Assembly: GCF_029813115.1 (NCBI RefSeq)
Contig: NZ_JAPZDS010000013.1
Location: forward strand, 62,001-126,000
Direction: 5' to 3'
Origin: Aureimonas sp. SK2
GTDB lineage: Bacteria; Pseudomonadota; Alphaproteobacteria; Rhizobiales; Rhizobiaceae
Length of the DNA stretch: 64,000 nucleotides
Below, piece after piece: positions 55,486-63,407 of the stretch. The first letter of the stretch is position 1, and the number at the start of each line of letters is the position of its first letter. The translations under genes were made by a program, and so were the position numbers. The notes below the pieces were generated by a model. That model had not been told where the DNA came from. It made no database searches and saw only the letters and a list, made by a program, of their open reading frames with translations.

Positions 55486-56357
55486 TGCCGGCCACCGCTG
55501 CGCCGCGCTTCTTCGTCTTCGGCGGCGGATATTCGGCCGCCGCCTTTCTGCGCACGAGGGACCCCGGCGAGATCGCAGGCGTCACCACGCGCTCGGCCGA
55601 GAAGGCCGAGGCACTGGCCGCCCGGGGCTGGCTGCCGTTCCTGTTCGACGGGACGGGGGCGGGCGAGGCGATCGCGTCGGCGCTTGCAGGCACCACCCAT
55701 TGCCTGGTTTCGATCGCGCCCGGCGAAGCCGGCGATCCCGTGCTCCGCCATTTCGCCGATACGCTTCTGCGCAGGGCGCCTGCCCTCCGCTGGATCGGCT
55801 ATCTCTCGACTGTCGGCGTCTACGGCGATCACGACGGCGCCTGGGTGGACGAGACGACCCCGCTCGCGCCGATCTCCAAACGCTCGCGCGAGCGATGCGA
55901 GGCCGAGCGCGCCTGGGACGATCTGGCGGCGCGCCGGGGGGTGCCGCTCGCCATCCTGCGCCTTTCGGGCATTTACGGTCCCGGCCGTAGCCCCTTCGAC
56001 AAGCTGCGGGCCGGCACGGCGCGCCGCCTCGTCAAGCCCGGCCAGGTGTTCAACCGCATCCATGTGGACGACATCGCTGGCGCGCTGACCCACCTCGCGT
56101 CGCACGACCTCGGCGGCGTCTTCAACGTGACGGACGACGAACCGGCGCCGCCGCAGGACGTGGTGGCGCATGCCGCAGCGCTTGCAGGCCTGCCGCCTCC
56201 GCCGGACATCGATTTCGCCACCGCCGACCTCACGCCCATGGCGCGCTCCTTCTATGGCGAGAACAAGCGCGTTTCGAACGCACGGCTGAAGCGATCTGGC
56301 TACACGATGCTGTTCCCGACCTATCGCGAGGGCTTGGGCGCGCTCAAAGGGCTTTGA
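55485..56357 (+). CDS. NAD-dependent epimerase/SDR family protein (YeeZ-like)
   Basis: A 290-residue extended-SDR protein. FFVFGGGYSAAAFLR (about 7-21) is the nucleotide site with GGGYSA instead of GxxGxxG; YLSTVGVYGDHDGAWVDE (about 105-122) holds the Ser-Tyr region, and RLSGIYGPGRSPFDKLRAG is the substrate block. FNVTDDEPAPPQDVV is typical of YeeZ/YbjS-like proteins, which have no proven substrate. It is coupled to the repeat-protein gene by a one-base overlap (TGATG). Confidence 0.85.
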   Translation: MPATAAPRFFVFGGGYSAAAFLRTRDPGEIAGVTTRSAEKAEALAARGWLPFLFDGTGAGEAIASALAGTTHCLVSIAPGEAGDPVLRHFADTLLRRAPALRWIGYLSTVGVYGDHDGAWVDETTPLAPISKRSRERCEAERAWDDLAARRGVPLAILRLSGIYGPGRSPFDKLRAGTARRLVKPGQVFNRIHVDDIAGALTHLASHDLGGVFNVTDDEPAPPQDVVAHAAALAGLPPPPDIDFATADLTPMARSFYGENKRVSNARLKRSGYTMLFPTYREGLGALKGL

Positions 56358-56547
56358 GCGGGCGACCGGTCACGTCGAAAGGCCAGAATATTTCGTTCTG
56401 TTACGCTTCGTGATGGAACCGCCACGTTTTGGCCGCTTCCCGCCCGCACCTCTCGCGCGTCGAACGGCGGGGGCCACGAGGGGAATTCATCAACGAATTC
56501 AAATATCTCGGTCCGCGTCCGTATAAAACGGTAGAAGGACCGGACGA

Positions 56548-56934
56548 TTGATCGCACGAACCCTGACGGCGGTTGCCCTAGTGGGCGCCGCATGCCTGAC
56601 CTCCCTTCCCGCGGAGGCGGCCGGCGGCAAGACCACCTGCGGCGGTGCCTCATGGTACGCCCTCACCTCGCGCACCGCCTCGGGCGAGCGCATGAACCCG
56701 ATGGCCCTGACCGCCGCGCACAAGACGCTGCCGCTCGGGAGCAAGGTCAAGGTCACCAACCTGCGCAACCAGCGGTCCGTGGTGGTGCGGATCAACGACC
56801 GGGGACCCTTCGTGAAGGGACGCCTGATCGACCTGTCCAAGGGCGCGGCGCAGCGCCTCGGCTTCATCGACGCCGGCCACACCCGCGTCCAGATCGAGCC
56901 CGCGGACGGCTCGGGCACGCGAAGCTGCGCCTGA
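56548..56934 (+). CDS. rlpA: RlpA-like septal-ring lytic transglycosylase, minimal form (TTG start)
   Basis: A 128-residue secreted protein: signal peptide to about residue 24 (SLPAEA-AGG), then one double-psi beta-barrel. [36 protein letters not shown] and [20 protein letters not shown] are the RlpA marks, with the His and Asp needed for cleaving denuded glycan strands. There is no SPOR domain, and the usual WYGxxFHGR is shortened to WYALTSR. The TTG at 56548 lies eight bases after aagga and gives the proper signal peptide; no ATG fits. Single gene. Confidence 0.85.
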   Translation: MIARTLTAVALVGAACLTSLPAEAAGGKTTCGGASWYALTSRTASGERMNPMALTAAHKTLPLGSKVKVTNLRNQRSVVVRINDRGPFVKGRLIDLSKGAAQRLGFIDAGHTRVQIEPADGSGTRSCA

Positions 56935-57082
56935 GGCCGCGGTCTCCTACGCAAGAGCCCTCCGGACGGCCGCCCCGCGCAGCCGTCCAGAAGGCCCCTC
57001 GCCTTGCCACCCCGGCCGCGATCCTGTAGGGACAATCCCGGACGCGAAACGCAAACCTCGCGCCCGCCGCCCCTGGCGGTCC

Positions 57083-57146
57083 GCACCCGTAGCTCAGCTG
57101 GATAGAGTGCTGCCCTCCGAAGGCACGTGTCAACCCGGCGGGTGTG
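57083..57146 (+). pseudogene. Decayed tRNA-Arg(CCG) with T-arm deletion
   Basis: The 5' half is intact: GCACCCG acceptor strand, D-arm AGCTCAGCTGGATAGAG, and anticodon arm TGCCC-TCCGAA-GGCA. After CGTGTCA about ten bases of the T-arm (the GTTCGA part) are missing, and the 3' acceptor strand CGGGTGT follows with a G-U end pair and no CCA. It cannot fold as a normal tRNA. The anticodon stem differs from the intact copy by a compensating pair (T-A versus C-G), so it is a separate older gene, not a fresh duplicate. Confidence 0.75.
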
Positions 57147-57225
57147 AAAGGTGAGGAAGAAAGAGTATTTGAATACAACGGTTTACAAGGGATGCGCGTG
57201 GGGACTTAACACTCACACAAAACCT

Positions 57226-57245
57226 GCGTAAGCACCGCGTAAGCA
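57226..57245. repeat. 9-base direct repeat GCGTAAGCA next to tRNA-Arg
   Basis: GCGTAAGCA occurs at 57226-57234 and 57237-57245, eleven bases apart from start to start, so both copies face the same side of the helix. They end five bases before the intact tRNA-Arg. This is the layout of arm-type or excisionase sites of tRNA-targeting integrases, but no integrase is in view. Confidence 0.35.
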
Positions 57246-57249
57246 GTAT

Positions 57250-57326
57250 GCACCCGTAGCTCAGCTGGATAGAGCGTCGCCCTCCGAAGGCGAAGGCCAC
57301 AGGTTCGAATCCTGTCGGGTGCGCCA
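57250..57326 (+). tRNA. tRNA-Arg (anticodon CCG), intact
   Basis: A 77-base tRNA with encoded CCA. Acceptor GCACCCG pairs with CGGGTGC; anticodon arm CGCCC-TCCGAA-GGCG has CCG; T-arm ACAGG-TTCGAAT-CCTGT is perfect. It lies 103 bases after the decayed copy. The DNA after its 3' end changes to a less GC-rich composition with mobile-element genes, so it is the likely integration site or an element-supplied replacement. Confidence 0.95.
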
Positions 57327-57470
57327 ACCTCCTTGAGGGTTGGCCTTGCTCTGATAGTCCGCGTTAATCGGCAACCTCGTGATCGTTACGATCAAAAAGT
57401 CGGCGGGCGAGCCAGCGGGACCATCGGTGAGCCTTTGGCGGGGACGGTGCTTGGGAGCGCCGCCGAGCGA

Positions 57471-58373
57471 TCAAAAGGCCGAGGAGCCCTTGCGATAGCG
57501 GAAGCCCCGCGTCGTCCGCTGAGAGAACGTGAAACCCGCCCATTCGAGATCTTCACCGAGGAAGTCGTCGTCGGCCAGCATGTAGCGTGCGCCACCTTCC
57601 AAGAGCTGGACGAGATATTGGCGATTGACCACGCGGGCGAGGTCAGGCGGGACGGCCCCGATGCTGAAGCCTGATGGTCCGCCGGCAACGATAAACGCGC
57701 CCCAGTATCGATCCAGGGCGAGCCACCAGGTCCGCAGCGACTTGAACATCGCACCAAAGATGGAGTCATTCCCAGGGTGCGAGACGCAAACCATAGGGTT
57801 CGTGGACGATCGAAGTCCGATTGGCGTTTGGCAGACTATGACATTGATTACGCTAGCGTCTGCGGGAAGCATCGTTTCCATCGCTCCGGCGCGGAACAGC
57901 TCATGCGCGGCGCCGGAATCGGCCGCGATCCATGCGTGCATGTCACGCTCTTCGTCCGTCAACTCGTCTTCCAGCTCTCCCGCCAGAAAGCGGGCGCGCT
58001 GCGCTTCAATGAACCGCAATGTTTCGAGATTTCGGAGTTGAAGATGTCGCGCGAAGCCATAGAGCGGTAGACGATCAGTTTCGTCGAGGCCGGCACAGTT
58101 TCCGCCGCCGATCTTCAGCCAAGTTGGGCTCTTGGAAAACGGCGTTTCGATTATTTTGTTCAGATCGCTTTCGATCGATGCCGGTGCACCATTATTATCA
58201 TAGTCGTGGAGGCGCTCCTCATAGCCGATGCCCTCGATCGACTTGCGGTCTGCGACCACGACATTGCGATGGCGCTCAAGCGCCATGACCTTGTTCTCGT
58301 CGTCGGCACATGCGAAGCGACGCATATAGAACTGCGGTACATAATGATGCTTCTTCGGCTCATTCGCGGCCAC
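57471..58373 (-). CDS. DUF4238 family protein (partner of HNH protein; GTG start)
   Basis: A 300-residue soluble protein. KKHHYVPQFYMRRFA near residues 7-20 is the signature of DUF4238, and LRNLETLRF, ADASVINVIVCQTPIGLRSSTNPMV and MYLVQLL-like blocks further down also fit. GTG at 58373 gives this N-terminus; aaggg stands nearby upstream, and no ATG suits. It begins three bases after the stop of the HNH gene, so the two are translated together. Base use is clearly lower in G and C than the chromosome to the left. The HHxxP motif could be part of an active site; function is unknown. DUF4238 genes are frequent on mobile DNA. Confidence 0.75.
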   Translation of the reverse strand: MAANEPKKHHYVPQFYMRRFACADDENKVMALERHRNVVVADRKSIEGIGYEERLHDYDNNGAPASIESDLNKIIETPFSKSPTWLKIGGGNCAGLDETDRLPLYGFARHLQLRNLETLRFIEAQRARFLAGELEDELTDEERDMHAWIAADSGAAHELFRAGAMETMLPADASVINVIVCQTPIGLRSSTNPMVCVSHPGNDSIFGAMFKSLRTWWLALDRYWGAFIVAGGPSGFSIGAVPPDLARVVNRQYLVQLLEGGARYMLADDDFLGEDLEWAGFTFSQRTTRGFRYRKGSSAF

Positions 58374-58375
58374 AG

Positions 58376-59785
58376 TCAGTCGCCCTTCTGCGCTGTTGAA
58401 CCGGGCGCCGCGCAACCCGCATCGAGGGATCCGGCCGGAAAGAATGGCGCGAGCGCCGCGCTCAGCACTACCGCCCGACCTTCGCCCTCCACGATCAAGG
58501 TATACACGCGCTCCTCATTCAGCGCGCCTTCTTCAAATTCCGTGTGCAGCCGGTGAGCCATCGCGGCGCAGGCTCGATCGAGGGTCTCGCGTGCCGAGTC
58601 ACTCAACCCGTCCGGCGAGGACGAATCGCTGCGCGCAAGCTCGGACGGGACCAAGCCGAGCGTTTTGACCTTTGTGCCGGCATCCGAGCTTTCAAATTCC
58701 CTGAGGCTGGCTTGGAGTAATGAAAAAACTCGTTGTCGCTCCTCCTCGATGAGGTCTGTGAAGGCCGCCGATCGCGCGGACAGTGGAAGGTTCAAGAAAG
58801 TCTGGATACGACCGAAGAGCCGCCCCACGGCTTGGGCTCGCTCACGCGCCTCGATCTTGTTCAGCAATGTGCTGACGCGGTTGGCTGCGCGACCTTCGAT
58901 CAGTTCGCGCCTCAGGTCATCGTTCGGGCTGGTGGATAGCTGCGGCGCTGGAGGCGGAGCGACCACGACGGTCTCCACCAGATCGACCGGCGCAGCCGTC
59001 GCCAGCGGATCGATGTCGAAGACCTTCGCCGTGCTCTCGACAAGGTCGGTCGGGCCGAAAACCATGCCATAGTCGAACGCCGAGAAGAGCGAGATCCGGC
59101 CATAGACGACCTTCGCATCAGCATCGACCCCGACGACGATACGGTGGCCGAACTCGAACGGCGAGGGTTGGGAATATGAGGGTGCATCGAACTCCCACCA
59201 GACGGGAAGCACACTTTCCCCGAAGTAGCTGCTCGTGATGAACGGTTTCAGGGCCTCGACTCGGGCCAGATCGGGAAATGCATGAGCCAAGAACGTCTGG
59301 CCCACATAGCCGATCGCGCGGAATGATTCTGGACCACCGAGTTTGATCTGAACGCGCGATGTGCCGGGGAAATAGGCCGTCGGTGCGCTTGGCTTGCCGA
59401 ATTCCACCTTCATTCCTTTGGCCCGCTGGCGTTCGGCCCAAGCCTCGGCGTCAGCGAGTGATGAGAATGCGAGGGCGTGTTCGCCCGGCTCGATCGTCTC
59501 GGGACCGTCGAAGCTGACATCACCATCGGCCAGCTTGAGTGTCCGGCCGCTGGCCAGTTCGGTCATGCGAGCCGGGCGGACCTTCCGCGTCCGATCATGA
59601 ATGACACCGAGCGCGGCGTTAAAATATTCCAACTGCTCGGTGAGCAGCGCCGCCAGAGGGGAATAGCCATTGTTGTGCGCCGTGCAGTAAATGCCCCGGT
59701 TCGTGCGGCGTCCACCGAGCGCAGCCGGGAAGATATGTTCGGCCGAGCCAGCCTTTTCTCCACAAACCAAACAGGTTTTGGCCAA
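58376..59785 (-). CDS. HNH endonuclease-like protein, 469 residues (TTG start)
   Basis: The N-terminus is a compact HNH zinc finger: CLVCGEK (Cys5, Cys8), AEHIFPAALGG (His17) and YCTAHNN (Cys34, His37, Asn38). Residues 50-260 form an alpha/beta region of unknown family, followed by a Pro-rich linker and a long helical, Glu/Arg-rich C-terminal part (about 285-440) with coiled-coil character (NKIEARERAQAVGRLFG). TTG at 59785 is set by gggagggg just upstream; the open frame above it has no such site. HNH proteins of this build nick or cut DNA in mobile-element defence. The 2-base gap to the DUF4238 gene makes one operon. Composition is foreign to the chromosome. Confidence 0.75.
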   Translation of the reverse strand: MAKTCLVCGEKAGSAEHIFPAALGGRRTNRGIYCTAHNNGYSPLAALLTEQLEYFNAALGVIHDRTRKVRPARMTELASGRTLKLADGDVSFDGPETIEPGEHALAFSSLADAEAWAERQRAKGMKVEFGKPSAPTAYFPGTSRVQIKLGGPESFRAIGYVGQTFLAHAFPDLARVEALKPFITSSYFGESVLPVWWEFDAPSYSQPSPFEFGHRIVVGVDADAKVVYGRISLFSAFDYGMVFGPTDLVESTAKVFDIDPLATAAPVDLVETVVVAPPPAPQLSTSPNDDLRRELIEGRAANRVSTLLNKIEARERAQAVGRLFGRIQTFLNLPLSARSAAFTDLIEEERQRVFSLLQASLREFESSDAGTKVKTLGLVPSELARSDSSSPDGLSDSARETLDRACAAMAHRLHTEFEEGALNEERVYTLIVEGEGRAVVLSAALAPFFPAGSLDAGCAAPGSTAQKGD

Positions 59786-59971
59786 ATACCCCTCCCTTGA
59801 CGGCTCATCCCAGTTGAATCGACCTTTACAATTATCCTCTTGGTCAGAGATCAGAGCGCGCTCAACCACTTTCAAACAGAATTCTCGGGAGGGGAAGGTC
59901 TTCCCCTGCGGCCGAGCCTCGGTCTCGGCCGACCCCTTCCAGCGGGGAGGCTCCCCGCAACGCCCCCATAG

Positions 59972-60052
59972 AGAGTGAGAGTGCGGACGGGATTTCCGTG
60001 ACGGGTTGATGGCTGGAGAGAAGGTCTCCGGCGCCCGTCGCGGAGAACCGCG
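59972..60052 (+). ncRNA. Structured mRNA leader upstream of the ArdC-like gene (copy 1)
   Basis: An 81-base leader. AGAGTGAGAG opens it; an outer stem GACGGG (60000-60005) pairs with CCCGTC (60034-60039), enclosing an inner 8-base stem GCTGGAGA / TCTCCGGC (60012-60019 with 60025-60032, loop GAAGG). The ribosome site GGAG (60042-60045) lies just past the outer stem. A second copy precedes the ParB-like gene with the outer stem identical and the inner stem changed on both sides. This resembles the radC-type cis-regulatory motif found before DNA-binding and antirestriction genes; I cannot confirm the match. Confidence 0.65.
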
Positions 60053-61003
60053 ATGTTCAGGAAAAATCACAGCGCGTGCGCCGGCTCCGACCGGGCGAGC
60101 CTCTACGACGAAATCACCGACAAGATCATCGCCGAGCTGGAGGCCGGCCGGGCGCCCTGGGTCCAGCCATGGGGATCGGCTTCGGTCAAGGCGCCGCTCG
60201 CCATGCCGAAGAACGCCGCGACCGGGCGGCATTATTCGGGGATCAACGTGCTGATCCTATGGGGCGCGGTGATCCAGCACGGCTTCCCTGGCCAGAGCTG
60301 GCTCACCTTCCGCCAGGCGCTGTCGCTGGGCGGCAATGTCCGCAAGGGCGAACGGGGCACCACCGTCGTCTACGCCGACCGCTTCACGCCCGAAGACGAG
60401 AAGCGCCGCGCCCACGAAGCCGGCGAGGAAGCCACCGCGATCCCGTTCCTCAAGCGCTTCACGGTCTTCAACGCGGCGCAATGCGACGGCTTGCCGGAGG
60501 ACATCGCCGTCGTCGCTCCACCGCCCCCTCCCGGCCTCATCGAGCCGCAGGTCGAGGCGCTGATCCAGGCGACGGGCATCGACTTTCGCATCGGAGGCGA
60601 CCGCGCCTTCTATGCCCCGGCGCTCGACTACGTGCAGGTGCCGCCGCCCCAGGCCTATTTCGAGCCGATCAACTGGCACCGCACGGCCCTGCACGAGCTG
60701 GGGCACGCCACGGGCCACGCGTCCCGGTTGGCGCGTGACCTCACCGGCGGCTTCGGCACGAAGAAATATGCCTTCGAGGAGCTGGTGGCCGAGATCAACG
60801 CGGCTTTCTGCTGCGCCTCGCTCGGCATCGCACCGACCGTCCGCCATGCCGACTACATCGGCTCCTGGCTGGAGGTGCTGCGCGAGAACAATCACGCCAT
60901 CGTCCGCGCCGCCTCCCAGGCCAGCAAGGCGGCCGATTGGCTGCTCGGCTTCCTGCCGGACGCCGATGTCGGCATGGCCGATGACGAACGCCAGGCCGCG
61001 TGA
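60053..61003 (+). CDS. ArdC-like antirestriction protein / zincin metallopeptidase (DUF1738)
   Basis: A 316-residue protein. The N-terminal ArdC domain (about 14-130) shows YDEITDKIIAELEAGRAPWVQPW, GRHYSGINVLILW and GQSWLTFRQALSLGGNVRKGERGT. The C-terminal zincin domain has the zinc site HELGH (about 220-224), its third ligand probably the Glu in ELVAEINAAF. ArdC-type proteins bind single-stranded DNA and shield incoming plasmid DNA from restriction. The gene follows the structured leader and precedes the ParB-like gene, a common backbone of alphaproteobacterial plasmids and integrative elements. Confidence 0.88.
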   Translation: MFRKNHSACAGSDRASLYDEITDKIIAELEAGRAPWVQPWGSASVKAPLAMPKNAATGRHYSGINVLILWGAVIQHGFPGQSWLTFRQALSLGGNVRKGERGTTVVYADRFTPEDEKRRAHEAGEEATAIPFLKRFTVFNAAQCDGLPEDIAVVAPPPPPGLIEPQVEALIQATGIDFRIGGDRAFYAPALDYVQVPPPQAYFEPINWHRTALHELGHATGHASRLARDLTGGFGTKKYAFEELVAEINAAFCCASLGIAPTVRHADYIGSWLEVLRENNHAIVRAASQASKAADWLLGFLPDADVGMADDERQAA

Positions 61004-61080
61004 CGATCCTGAAAACCGGAAAGGCGCAGAAGCGGGTTTCCGGCTTCACGCCTTTCCACCTCCGTGGCGCTGCCCTCCTG

Positions 61081-61161
61081 AGAGTGAGAGGGCGGCGCTT
61101 CGCTTCGTGACGGGTCAGGGTCGAGAGAGAGGCTCTCGGCGCCCGTCGCGGAGTAACGAAC
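61081..61161 (+). ncRNA. Structured mRNA leader upstream of the ParB-like gene (copy 2)
   Basis: Also 81 bases long. AGAGTGAGAG, then the outer stem GACGGG (61109-61114) with CCCGTC (61142-61147), and the inner stem GTCGAGAG / CTCTCGGC (61120-61127 with 61133-61140, loop AGAGG). Compared with copy 1, several inner base pairs change on both sides while pairing is kept, which is evidence for a selected RNA fold. GGAG (61150-61153) is eight bases before the ATG. Confidence 0.65.
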
Positions 61162-63276
61162 ATGGCGACTGCCATTCAGAAGATCACCCTGTCGTCGGCG
61201 CGCGACATCCCCTTCAACAAGCTGGTGCTGAGCCAGGCCAACGTCCGGCGCGTCAAGGCCGGTGTCTCGATCGAGGAACTGGCCGAGTCGATCACGCGGC
61301 GCGGTCTCATCCAATCCCTGCATGTTCGTCCGGTCCTCGATGCCGATGGCGCCGAGACCGGCATGTTCGAGGTGCCCGCCGGCGGCCGTCGCTATCGCGC
61401 GCTCGAGCTGCTGGTGAAGCAGAAGCGCCTGGCCAAGACCGCGCCGGTCCCCTGCGTCGTGGGCGACGCCAACAGCGGCATCCTGATCGACGAGGTGTCG
61501 CTGGTCGAGAATATGGAACGCGCGCCGCTCCACCCGCTCGACCAGTTCCGCGCTTTCCAGGCCATGCGCGACAAGGGCATGACCGAGGAAGCCATCGCCG
61601 CCGCCTTCTTCGTCGGCATCAATGTCGTGAAGCAGCGCCTGCGCCTCGCCTCCGTCTCGCCGACTTTGCTCGAGATCTATGCCGAGGATGGCATGACGCT
61701 CGAACAGCTCATGGCCTTCACCGTCAGCTCGGACCATGCCCGTCAGGAACAGGTCTGGGAGGCAGTTAAGGATAGCTGGCAGAAGGAGCCCTATCAGATC
61801 CGCCGGATGCTGACCGAGACCTCGGTACGCGCCTCCGACAAAAGGGCCGTCTTCATCGGCGTCGAGGCTTATGAGGCGGCCGGCGGCATCGTGCTGCGCG
61901 ACTTGTTCCAGTCGGACGATGGCGGATGGCTGCAAGATCCGGCCCTGCTCGACCGCCTGGTGGCCGAGAAGCTGAAGATCGTTGCCGACGAGATCGCGAG
62001 CGAAGGCTGGAAATGGGTCGAGGCCGCCTTGAGCTTTCCCTACGGCCACCAGCATGGGCTTCGCGAACTGGCTGGCGTCACGGTCGGCCTGATCGAGGAG
62101 GAGAGCGCCACCCGAGAAGCGCTGCGCGACGAATACGACCGGCTCGAAGCCGAATATGCCGAAGCCGACGAGTTGCCGGACGAGATCGACGCACGTCTCG
62201 GCGAGATCGAACAGGCCCTCGACGCCTTCGAGCAGCGCCCGACGATCTACGATCCGGCCGACATCGCCGTCGCCGGCGTCTTCATCAGCCTCGATGCCGA
62301 CGGCTCGCTGTCGGTGGATCGCGGCTATGTCCGTCCCGATGATGAACGTCCCGTCGAGACCGAAGGCAAAGATGCGCAGGAGGTTGACGGTGAAGCTGGC
62401 CAGCAGGCCGCGCCCGCCGTTCAACGCGCCGTCATCACCATCGGCGGCCAGCCCGCGGAGCCGGAGGACGATGAGGAGGACGGCATCAAGCCGTTGCCCG
62501 AGCGCCTCGTCATCGAGCTGACCGCGCATCGCACCCTCGCTCTGCGCAACGCGGTTGCGGAACATCCCGACGTCGCCATGACCATGCTGCTGCACAAGCT
62601 GGTCAGCGACACCTTCCGGCGCACCGCACCGGCCGGCTGCCTCGAGGCCCGCGTCAATCATATCTTCTTCTCGGCACAGTCCGAGGAGTTGAAGGACAGC
62701 ACGCCCGCGCGCGAGGTCGCCGAGCGACACGAGCGTTGGGGCGATCACGTTCCCGACGACGACCAGGCCCTGTGGGACTGGCTCTCCCTGCTCGACCCCG
62801 GCACGCGCCTCGATCTGCTCGCCCATTGCGTCAGCTACGGCGTGAACGCCCTGTTCGAGCGGCCCAATCCCTACAGCGGATCGGGCGTCAGCCAGCATGG
62901 GCTGGACGTGCGCCTCTCGCAGGCCGACCGGCTAGCGCGAGCCACCGGCCTCGACATGGTGACGGCGGGCTGGAAGCCGACCGTCGGCAATTACCTCGGC
63001 CGCGTCACCAAACCGCGCATCCTCGAGGCCGTCCGAGAGGGCGCGGGCGATCGGGCCGCCCAGCTCATCGACCATCTGAAGAAGGGCGACATGGCCAAGG
63101 AGGCCGAACGCCTGCTGGCCGATACCGGCTGGCTGCCCGAGCCCCTGCGCCAGGTCGACCACGATGACCCGGTGACGGACGGCGAAGGCGACGAGATGCT
63201 CCCGGCCTTCCTCGACGAGGAGGAGGAACCCTCCGACGACGAGGACGAAGCCTCGCACGCTATTGCCTCCGAATAG
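61162..63276 (+). CDS. Large ParB/Srx-type nuclease-like partition protein, 704 residues
   Basis: The ParB N-terminal domain (about 18-120) reads LVLSQANVRRVKAGVSIEELAESITRRGLIQSLHVRPV, PAGGRRYRALELL and VSLVENMERAPLHPLDQFRAF; a helix-turn-helix follows (TEEAIAAAFFVGINVVKQRLRLASV, about 143-168). The remaining 500 residues are helical, with an acidic stretch (about 395-440) and an acidic tail. This large type is found on plasmids and integrative elements next to ArdC rather than in parAB pairs, and its exact role in maintenance or gene control is unclear. It lies after leader copy 2. Confidence 0.88.
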   Translation: MATAIQKITLSSARDIPFNKLVLSQANVRRVKAGVSIEELAESITRRGLIQSLHVRPVLDADGAETGMFEVPAGGRRYRALELLVKQKRLAKTAPVPCVVGDANSGILIDEVSLVENMERAPLHPLDQFRAFQAMRDKGMTEEAIAAAFFVGINVVKQRLRLASVSPTLLEIYAEDGMTLEQLMAFTVSSDHARQEQVWEAVKDSWQKEPYQIRRMLTETSVRASDKRAVFIGVEAYEAAGGIVLRDLFQSDDGGWLQDPALLDRLVAEKLKIVADEIASEGWKWVEAALSFPYGHQHGLRELAGVTVGLIEEESATREALRDEYDRLEAEYAEADELPDEIDARLGEIEQALDAFEQRPTIYDPADIAVAGVFISLDADGSLSVDRGYVRPDDERPVETEGKDAQEVDGEAGQQAAPAVQRAVITIGGQPAEPEDDEEDGIKPLPERLVIELTAHRTLALRNAVAEHPDVAMTMLLHKLVSDTFRRTAPAGCLEARVNHIFFSAQSEELKDSTPAREVAERHERWGDHVPDDDQALWDWLSLLDPGTRLDLLAHCVSYGVNALFERPNPYSGSGVSQHGLDVRLSQADRLARATGLDMVTAGWKPTVGNYLGRVTKPRILEAVREGAGDRAAQLIDHLKKGDMAKEAERLLADTGWLPEPLRQVDHDDPVTDGEGDEMLPAFLDEEEEPSDDEDEASHAIASE

Positions 63277-63359
63277 CGCACCGGCGCGGGGCGGCTCCGT
63301 CCGTCCCGCGCCCTTCTCGCTCCCTCTTCCATCAGCCCGGCCCCAGAGGCCGACAGTCT

Positions 63360-63376
63360 GCGCGGCTGTGCCGCGC
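63360..63376 (+). promoter_or_regulatory. GC-rich hairpin before the next gene
   Basis: GCGCGGC-TGT-GCCGCGC forms a perfect 7-base stem in the 131-base gap between the ParB-like gene and the next one. No T-run follows directly (ATTTTCGTTTC begins about ten bases later), so attenuation or mRNA stability is more likely than termination. The leader repeat of the two genes upstream is not present here. Confidence 0.35.
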
Positions 63377-63407
63377 GGGCTGGGCATTTTCGTTTCAGGA
63401 GCCTGTT

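Noticed and set aside
57130-57327. Reverse frame starting [16 protein letters not shown]
   Set aside because: This is the well-known false protein read from the antisense strand of tRNA-Arg; it is a tRNA, not a gene.
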